20,563 nucleotides of DNA from DATEMK01 sp039914625 (lineage in GTDB: Bacteria > Bacteroidota > Bacteroidia > AKYH767-A > OLB10), in the NCBI GenBank assembly GCA_039914625.1, contig JBDSOU010000093.1:1-20563 (forward strand), given 5' to 3'. Shown in pieces: positions 6,711 to 14,100 of this stretch (its first letter is position 1; each line of letters opens with the position of its first letter). Both the position numbers and the translations under genes were made by a program. Under the pieces are notes generated by a model. It was not told where the DNA came from, did no database searches, and worked only from the letters and a program-made list of their open reading frames with translations.

Positions 6711-8012
6711 ATGGATGGAAATAAATTTCTTTTTAAGAAAGACGGAATCCTTCTTTTTTTTATACTCTTTATCCATATTGTCTGCTGGTTTGCAATGAAA
6801 CCTCTCTTTCCTAAGGGTGATCCATTTGTTTATTTTATAAATGCAAAGAGAATCCTTGAACACGGGTACTTTTTTTCTGATAGTGTTCAAAGTCATAGAT
6901 TCGGAGTTTTTATTCCACAGGCGATTCTTCTTAAATTGTTTGGTGAAAGTCCATACATAATAAACCTATGGACATTGGTTAGCAGCGTTGCCACACTTTT
7001 TATCCTGTATTATTTTCTTTTAAAATATATCAACAGAGCAGTTGCCGTTATTGCAGGCTTACTATTATCTGTTAACCTGATCCAGGTTATTTATTCATCG
7101 GTTGTTTTTCCTGACATCATTGTTTCACTTTTCGCGATATCCTGTATTTATTTTATTTACAAGGGGAGGAAAGAGGAACAATCCTGGTTAAAAAATTCAC
7201 TTTTATTTGTCTTGTGTTTTGCTTTTGGTTTTGCAGTTAAAGAAAGTGTTGTTTTGGTTCTGCCTTTTGTAGCATTTATTTTTTGGAAAGACTTTAGAGA
7301 TAAAAAATTACTTGCATTTCAAAAAATTTCAATTGTGTTTTTGATTTTGTTTACACTGTTTGTATTTATTGTTTCAAAAATTATAACGGATGATTTTATG
7401 TTCTTTTACAAAAGCTATGGATATTATACAGTTTACAGTCCCTTAAATAACCTTACAGATTTTTTGATACAAATTTCTTACAAGCCAGTGGTATGGTTTA
7501 ATTCTCAGTTGGGATATATTTTTCTTTTCATTTTTTCAATCCCTGCATTTATTGATGGGATAATTAAAAAGGACAGATTTTCAAGTCTTGAAAGTTTTAT
7601 ATCACTTTATTTTATTGTTTTATTCTTAAGCTTGTGGTGTGGCAGTATTTCTGTTCTTCCGTTCGGGTATATCCCTCTTGTGGACAGGAGATGGATGACA
7701 CTTATTGTACCTCTTTGCATTTTAAGCGCCATTAGCATTCATAAAATTATTCTAAACTCCATCTCCCGGAAATTTTTTTATTTTTTGATTAGTGTCTTTT
7801 TTATACTTGGAGTTTTGAACACTCTTGAGATTACGATCATAAGAGGAACTCTGTTTTTTGGATTTGCGGGAACATTATTGTTACAGGAATTTATTAGCAA
7901 AAAAACGAAAAGCAATTACTGGATAAGAACAGTTTTGATCCTTCTTCCTTTTTTTATTCTTGCAATTCAGTTTTTGAGAACTAATTCAAACTATGTTGTT
8001 CCGGCAAATTAA
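6711..8012 (+). CDS. Polytopic membrane protein, GT-C glycosyltransferase-like
   Basis: A 433-residue, very hydrophobic protein with roughly ten to eleven membrane helices. After the first helix a periplasmic loop carries KGDPFVYFINAKRILEHGYF, an acidic residue in the place of the catalytic Asp of GT-C enzymes (ArnT/PMT, family 39 and relatives), which move sugars from polyprenyl-phosphate donors outside the membrane. The later motifs SSVVFPDIIVSLFAISCIYF and AFGFAVKESVVLVLPFVAFI match the usual second and third helical blocks of these families. Donor and acceptor cannot be told. I chose the ATG at 6711; a TTG at 6696 and a GTG at 6702 are in frame and would add up to five residues. It is the only plus-strand gene in the first 17 kb, divergent from lpd and convergent with lnt, so it is probably a single-gene unit. 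Confidence 0.8.
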   Translation: MDGNKFLFKKDGILLFFILFIHIVCWFAMKPLFPKGDPFVYFINAKRILEHGYFFSDSVQSHRFGVFIPQAILLKLFGESPYIINLWTLVSSVATLFILYYFLLKYINRAVAVIAGLLLSVNLIQVIYSSVVFPDIIVSLFAISCIYFIYKGRKEEQSWLKNSLLFVLCFAFGFAVKESVVLVLPFVAFIFWKDFRDKKLLAFQKISIVFLILFTLFVFIVSKIITDDFMFFYKSYGYYTVYSPLNNLTDFLIQISYKPVVWFNSQLGYIFLFIFSIPAFIDGIIKKDRFSSLESFISLYFIVLFLSLWCGSISVLPFGYIPLVDRRWMTLIVPLCILSAISIHKIILNSISRKFFYFLISVFFILGVLNTLEITIIRGTLFFGFAGTLLLQEFISKKTKSNYWIRTVLILLPFFILAIQFLRTNSNYVVPAN

Positions 8013-8018
8013 TAAACA

Positions 8019-8051
8019 ATTGAAAAAAATCATTTCCTGTATTTTTTCAAT
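8019..8051. terminator. Weak AT stem between convergent genes
   Basis: ATTGAAAAAA (8019-8028) and TTTTTTCAAT (8042-8051) form a perfect 10-bp inverted repeat with a 13-nt loop at the junction of the plus-strand membrane gene and lnt. It is symmetrical and could serve both directions, but only one pair is G-C, so it is a weak candidate. Confidence 0.3.
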
Positions 8052-9619
8052 AATGAATAGCCCAAAAATAACAGGCTTGTCCAACAAAATATTTTGAAAA
8101 AACCATCTCCATGCTTCGCATAGAAACTCATTCCATTATTTGCATTGAGTGTTGATTTGATTGCATCATCTTCCCAATATTTTGTCGGTTGCGAAATATC
8201 GCCACGCTGATTTATGAAGCAGGAAATTCCTGTATTGGCAGAGCGTGCAATGCTCCTTCTCATTTCAATTGCCCGCAACCTTCCGTAAACCAAATGCTGG
8301 CGGTGTCCAGGAGTATTCCCCCACCATCCGTCATTGGTAATGATGAATAATAGTTGCGCCCCTTTTCGCACATAGTGCGAAACGTAATCTCCGTAAACAG
8401 ATTCATAGCAAATAATCGGAGCAATTTTAATAGAATCTTTTGAAGTGAAAACGAACGGTTCCTTTTCCGATCCAAGGCTGCCTGAAGCCCCTCCCAAATT
8501 GATAGAAAGCTTTTCAAGAAATCCGAATAATTGAGGATAAGGCATCTTTTCCACCCCCGGAACTAATTTTGATTTATGATACACTTGAATGGAATCAGAA
8601 AAATTATCAAGCTGCAAAGCTGTATTGTAAACGTCATAAAATTCAGGGCGGTTTGTGAATTTGCGCGCAGTAGGAGAATGAGGTTTTCCATCATCATACA
8701 ATCTTGCCGTTGATGCGCCAATTACAACGTTTAGCTTTGGAAAAGCTTTGATGAATGAGCGAAGAAATTTTATATCAGGATGGCTGTGTAAATCATTTTC
8801 CCAAATACTGCTCGCTAAAGCTGTTTCAGGAGCAACAAGATAAGCGGTTGAAGTATCTGTAACGGTAGATGACAGTTGAAGTAATTTAATGAGTTGATCG
8901 TGTGAAGTAAGTCCGGAAAATTTTTCATTATAAGGATCAATGTTCGGCTGCACGATTGCAATATTAACGGGATGTGATGTTTCTTTGTAACTGTTGTAAC
9001 GAATAAGTGAAAAGATAATTGGAAAGATGACTATAGCTACTGTAAATATTGCCTGAAGCTTGAAGTTAAAAGCTTTTGATTGAAAAAATATTTTGAACAA
9101 CAAAATATTTACAACTAAAACCCACAAGGAACCGCCTAATATTCCTGTATATTCATACCATTGAACCCATTTATAATAAGAGGCAAACCCGTTTCCAAGT
9201 GTTAGCCATGGCCATGACAAGTCCCATTGCAGGTGAATGTACTCAAACGAAATCCAGTAAACAGGCAGGCTGATGTACCCGATTACATTTCCGGTTTTAC
9301 ATCTTGTAAAATGGAAAAGCATAAACACTAAAGTCATAAATAACGCATTGCAGACAAAAGCGGTTATTGAACCTATATCGGTTGCATTCCATACCCACCA
9401 TGTTGTAAGAACATTCCAGGTGAGAAAAACAAGATAAGACAATCCGAAAAGTTTTTTTGATTTTATTTTTCTTTCCTTATAAAAATAGTCTTCCACAATT
9501 AATAATGGAATCCATGAAATAAAAAGTAAAGGAGCAAATCCGTTTTGAGGCCAGGCAAGGAATAAAAGCACTCCGCTTAGCAGCGATAAAAACAGCCCTG
9601 AATATTTTTTAAAAACCAT
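8030..9619 (-). CDS. lnt: Apolipoprotein N-acyltransferase Lnt
   Basis: Lnt transfers a fatty acid from phospholipid to the N-terminal Cys of diacylated lipoproteins at the periplasmic face of the inner membrane. The 529-residue product has an N-terminal helical bundle (about 1-205, including FLAWPQNGFAPLLFISWIPL and the WSWPWLTLGN-type segment) and a nitrilase domain (about 215-490). The catalytic Glu-Lys-Cys triad is visible: E265 in VAPETA, K349 in YHKSKLVPG and C404 in PIICYES, followed by NDGWWGNTPG and ANTGIS. A last helix closes the protein. The ATG at 9619 overlaps the stop of the upstream gene as TGATG, indicating coupled translation; a TTG three codons upstream is a less likely start. 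The usual PFGE loop is VPGVEKMPYP here, a modest deviation. Confidence 0.96.
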   Translation of the reverse strand: MVFKKYSGLFLSLLSGVLLFLAWPQNGFAPLLFISWIPLLIVEDYFYKERKIKSKKLFGLSYLVFLTWNVLTTWWVWNATDIGSITAFVCNALFMTLVFMLFHFTRCKTGNVIGYISLPVYWISFEYIHLQWDLSWPWLTLGNGFASYYKWVQWYEYTGILGGSLWVLVVNILLFKIFFQSKAFNFKLQAIFTVAIVIFPIIFSLIRYNSYKETSHPVNIAIVQPNIDPYNEKFSGLTSHDQLIKLLQLSSTVTDTSTAYLVAPETALASSIWENDLHSHPDIKFLRSFIKAFPKLNVVIGASTARLYDDGKPHSPTARKFTNRPEFYDVYNTALQLDNFSDSIQVYHKSKLVPGVEKMPYPQLFGFLEKLSINLGGASGSLGSEKEPFVFTSKDSIKIAPIICYESVYGDYVSHYVRKGAQLLFIITNDGWWGNTPGHRQHLVYGRLRAIEMRRSIARSANTGISCFINQRGDISQPTKYWEDDAIKSTLNANNGMSFYAKHGDGFFKIFCWTSLLFLGYSLLKKYRK

Positions 9620-11034
9620 CAGTGACAAAGATGATTAAATAAAGATAAAATTAACAAAGAGGAAAGAGAAAAGAGGTATTGCATTTTCTCTTTCCTCTTG
9701 TCTCTTTGTAAAATATTTTTTAATTTTTCATATCCAAACGGAAATGCAAATAATAAGAAAGGATACACTGCCATCCTGAATCGTGCGCTTCCGATCATTC
9801 CTGTTACTATTGCAATGTAAATAATAAACAGGAAAATTATTATCCGTACAGCGGGATTAATTTTCTTGTCGGATAAAAATAAAATAAACGAAATTGTGAT
9901 TAAGGCATTGACAAAGTAAACCAGTACCAGGTAAATAAATAGTAAAACAGGAAATTGGTTTAAATAATTTAATGCTCCTTTTATTCCCTCGAGCTGGTAA
10001 TAATATTTCCAGCCTTTCACGTTTTCTTTCGGTTGTTTGTCAAAGAATGCATACATGTCCCATCTTCCATGATCTATGAAAAAATTTATTACCCCTTTTA
10101 CCTGGAGAAAAATAAATGATGATAAATTATCTTTAATAATCCTGAAACTTTCCTGCCGGACAAAAACAGAATAATCATGGTAATTTGATTTTGATGCCGC
10201 TTCTTTCATCATTTCAGAAATTTTTCTTTCGGCTGCAGCTCCTTTTTCTTTATCAGCAAGAGTGAGATAAACGCTGTAATTCACAATATAGTTTTCATTG
10301 ACACTCGAGTAATGAAAATATCCGGTTTTCTTATAATTATGAAATGAAATAAAAAAAATTATTGTAACAAAAATCAAAATAAAACTAAGTTGAACCGGTT
10401 TGATTATTTTTTTCCATAACATCCATATCATAAAAAACAAAAGAGGAATCCAGAATAAATAAAGAACAGGTTTTATTAAAACGGCTGCAGTCAGGAAAAT
10501 ATGAAACATCAAAAAATGGATGGATTTTTTTGTATCAAAATATTCTATGATAAAATAGAATGACAATATTAACATGGTTTGAAACAGTACTTCCATCATG
10601 ATCATGTTTGAGTAAATAAATTGTGTCGAAAAAAAAAGCAACAGAAAAAGAAGCTTTCCGTATTTATTCCAGCCGGGAAAAAAATTGCGAATCAGTTTTA
10701 CAACAAGCAATAAATTAAAAATACTCAGCAAACATTGAACAAAACAAACTGCAAAATCAGAATTATAAATTGTTTTAACAGTCATAATGAAAAATCCTGA
10801 AAAAGGAGGTCTTCTGCTGACGAGATAATTACTTACCGGTTGATTCCAATCTCCTGCATACGATGAATAATGCTGTTTTAAATTTTCTGCCTGTTGCAGG
10901 TATTCATCCGAATCATTGTGGAGATAAATATTTCCTGAATGAACAGCATACATAAAGAAAAGAGCATGCAACACGAGAAGTGCAGAAATAAAAAAAAATT
11001 TAGAATGAATTATTTTTTGCATCAGTTCAATCAT
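9619..11034 (-). CDS. Polytopic membrane protein, GT-C glycosyltransferase-like
   Basis: About 471 residues from the ATG at 11034, with some ten membrane helices. The first periplasmic loop has NIYLHNDSDEYLQQAENLKQ, an acidic D/E pair where GT-C (family 39-like) enzymes hold the catalytic Asp, and SRRPPFSGFFIMTVKTIY, a pattern typical of the next amphipathic part. The C-terminal half has a soluble loop (about residues 255-360, rich in Lys/Glu) and ends in three helices with GMIGSARFRMAVYPFLLFAF, close to the RFRxxxxP motif seen near the end of many such proteins. A specific sugar or acceptor cannot be assigned. A TTG at 11103 is in frame but would add a 23-residue hydrophobic stretch; an ATG at 11022 is also possible. 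It lies 93 nt below the C25 peptidase gene and overlaps lnt by one base. The last 20 codons include a strong hairpin. Confidence 0.8.
   Translation of the reverse strand: MIELMQKIIHSKFFFISALLVLHALFFMYAVHSGNIYLHNDSDEYLQQAENLKQHYSSYAGDWNQPVSNYLVSRRPPFSGFFIMTVKTIYNSDFAVCFVQCLLSIFNLLLVVKLIRNFFPGWNKYGKLLFLLLFFSTQFIYSNMIMMEVLFQTMLILSFYFIIEYFDTKKSIHFLMFHIFLTAAVLIKPVLYLFWIPLLFFMIWMLWKKIIKPVQLSFILIFVTIIFFISFHNYKKTGYFHYSSVNENYIVNYSVYLTLADKEKGAAAERKISEMMKEAASKSNYHDYSVFVRQESFRIIKDNLSSFIFLQVKGVINFFIDHGRWDMYAFFDKQPKENVKGWKYYYQLEGIKGALNYLNQFPVLLFIYLVLVYFVNALITISFILFLSDKKINPAVRIIIFLFIIYIAIVTGMIGSARFRMAVYPFLLFAFPFGYEKLKNILQRDKRKEKMQYLFSLSSLLILSLFNHLCH
9659..9697 (-). repeat. 14-bp perfect hairpin inside the 3' coding end, upstream of lnt
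   Basis: GAGGAAAGAGAAAA (9659-9672) is perfectly complementary to TTTTCTCTTTCCTC (9684-9697) around an 11-nt loop. In the minus-strand transcript the stem is followed by TTTGTTAATTTTATC, so it has the shape of an intrinsic terminator or attenuator, placed about 40 nt before the lnt start and inside the coding end of the membrane protein. A second short pairing (ACAAAG near 9654, CTTTGT near 9704) could extend it with a bulge. One strand of the stem is all purine. Confidence 0.55.
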
Positions 11035-11127
11035 ATTAACTGATACAAAGAGAATAAAGATATATGACTTGAAGAGCTCTTTAAAAATTTTGGTCAAAAA
11101 CAAAAAACTCCCGAGGCAATTTTTAAT

Positions 11128-14100
11128 TTATCTTATCAAACACATCTTTCCCCATCCCTTCTTAAAAAAATGGTCTGCATCTGTTTGGCGATGCTCGATG
11201 GTTTGGCCGTTGAGTTGGGTAATTACACGATACAGGTAAATTCCATTTGCTAATTTATCACCGAATTCATCTTTGCCGTCCCAGGCATATTCTGTCATAT
11301 TTCTTCCGATATGAATACTTCCAATTTCACTTTGGGTGATCTCACGAACGATTTTTCCGCTCACTGTCATAATCTGAATTTTCAAATATGTTGGAATTTC
11401 AGAACCGGTAAGTGTGAAAACAAATTTTGTTGACGTTGAAAACGGATTCGGATAATTAATAAAGTCGGTAATTGTTGAACGGTTGATCACTTCAAAAGAA
11501 ATCCTGTAAGCATAGGCTCCTGAATAATTTCCGGCTTCATCGCTTCCCTGAACTTCAAGCTGGTAAACTCCATCCACTAAGAATGCGGGGCTGTATTCAA
11601 TTTTGAAACTATTATCAGGCTTAGAACTGCCATCAAGAGTTGCAGGTGTCCATTTTAATTTATTGGGGTCTGTGCTGATATTAGGTGCAGTTTCAAAATA
11701 GACTCTTGAAACTTTTCCGTCCGGGTCAATAATTTTTACAGGGAACTTGCTGGTATCATTCATAGCTACAAATTTATTTTCATCTTTTACTTTGATAAAA
11801 ATAAACGGCTTTGCCGAAACGATATCGCCATCCAGAATATGCTGTCCATCAAATGTAACATCCAAAATAGGATTAGTTATGTCACGGTTTACATTGAACA
11901 ACAGTTCAGCAAGGTTATTAAAATGATATTGTTCAGGCTGGTCATTGTGAGGATTGGCTTCAATCCATAAAGAATTTAATCCTGTGAAATTTTTTGAGTC
12001 GAATGAAACTTTGGCTATGATAGTGCTATCCACCAGGAGCTTTTTATATCGAGGGGAAGAAATATTGGTACGAACATGGTTTTTATCATACACATAAAAA
12101 TCAACCAACATGCTGTCCGTAAAATTTCGGCTGCTGATATTTTCCACAGCCATCTCAAGACTTATTTGAGCGCCTTCCTCCACCGTAGCGGTAAAGGGAT
12201 TTGGCTGGAACCATTTGTTGGGAGCCAAAGCAGCCTCAGGAACTTCATCATAATAAATCTGCCAGCGGTCAAGCTGTGGAGGATTCGTACTTACGGTATC
12301 CTGCACATAAGCCTGTAGTTTCAGGTAAGGATATATATGAGCATCCACTATTGAAGACAAAACAGAGTCTGGAATTGATTTCGGGAGGTTGGCAATTAAA
12401 GTTGTTTCATGCTGCAAGGTATCAATACCGATCACACTCACATCAATGCTGTCATAAGTAGTGGAAGTTTCAAGTGAATGCTGCCCCCAGTGCAGTTCGC
12501 TCCAATGTGTGGCAGGACCAATAGTAACAGAAGTAATAAATCCTTTGTCCCAATTTCCTCCTATAATAGTATCGAAGGTAATGTCTCTATTATTTATTGA
12601 ATCAACATATAGGATAGTTGCAATACCTGACCCTTTTTTGGTAAAATAAATAAATGGCTGGTAGTCGGCAGGATTGGGAACCTGACTCGGTGCCAGTGAA
12701 GAGAATACTGCATCAAGATTTGGATGCCATCCGGAACGCCTGCTGCCCCCAAGTAAATATAAAAGAATATAATTTCCGTCAGGAACTTTATTTGTTATTG
12801 CCATTGATAAGCTGTCAGTATATCTCGAAAAGTTTGTAGAATCTCCCCATGAAGGGTAAAGAAAATACGCAGGTGCATATCCTGAACAGCAATTAGGTAC
12901 AATTGGACACGATTGAGAAGCCGGATCAAATTTATTTATATTATATAAATCATGCTTTGTAAGATCTGCTCTCCACGGTTCAAGAGTAAGTGAATCAAGA
13001 ATCGCTAAATTGAACTGATTGTAAGCGCATCCCCCTGAAGCCTGTAAAAGATTGTTGATATAATAGTCCACCGGATGCCCGCCAAGCTGATCGGGAGTAT
13101 AGGATGCATGGCAGAGAATAGTACTTGCAATTTTAACGAATTTGAATGTCGTATCTGCGGGCTGCATATTATTTGTATATACTACATTCCGGAATTGATC
13201 TTCTTTAAATTGTGAATAATGAGCCTGCGACCAGCCTGTTTTTCCGGGAATATAAATAAAAGAACTTTCTTTCCAGTGATAATGAACCGTATCAGTTAAG
13301 ACAGCTTTATTTGCCACGCGCCAGTAATACACCCTGTTTGCAATAAGAGGATCTGTTAAATGCCATGAAACAATTCCACCAACACTGCTGATATCAATGG
13401 TTTTCTTAGAAATGCTGGTAAAACGGTCTGCAGTATCAATTTCAAAACGGTAAGTTGTCAAAGGCGCAAACAAATTTGCAGTGGATGCTTTCAACTTCAC
13501 AGTGGGGTTAGGAATAATAGCATATTTAAAAGGATAAACCGGTGTGATGTCCGATGAGGTGATCATCAATGGAACTTCATTAGCGGAATTATTGTTTTCG
13601 TTCAATTCATCAATTAACTGAGGTTGACTGGCATCAGCCATCACATCAAATTTATTTAAGCCTGATGCTCGTGCAAAATCCATAGGTATATCTATGGAAA
13701 TAGTATCTATAAAAGGCATTGTTTTAATGAGCGTATCGAATATTCTATTAGTGCCGCCATCAGGATATTTTCTGGTTACCCGCAAGTAATAATCTTTGCC
13801 AATGGATCTTCCTATATTCCTGACAACAACATTTATCTTAAAAGAACTAAGCTCTGTTGTGACATTAGCAGGAGTAAAAAATACTCCTGGGGGCGTAACT
13901 ACCAGGTCGGGCTTATCAAAATTATAAAATCTCAAAGAAGGATCTCCGTTCAGAGTCATTCCCATTGTGATTGATTTCCGGTTTGAGGGAGCCAGGTTTA
14001 TGGTAGAGTCTATCGCATCCTTCATACACTTACCAATGCTTTTACCGTAATCATAATATGCAATATTTTTATAAAACGGTATAGTGTAAACAGGTTGTTC

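Noticed and set aside
9619..9628. TTG at 9628 as the lnt start
   Set aside because: The ATG at 9619 forms a TGATG overlap with the upstream stop and needs no rare start codon.
11035..11127. Possible terminator after the C25 peptidase gene (GCCTCGGGAG then TTTTTTG on the minus strand)
   Set aside because: The GC-rich core can only fold with a two-base loop; a T-run without a workable stem is not enough.
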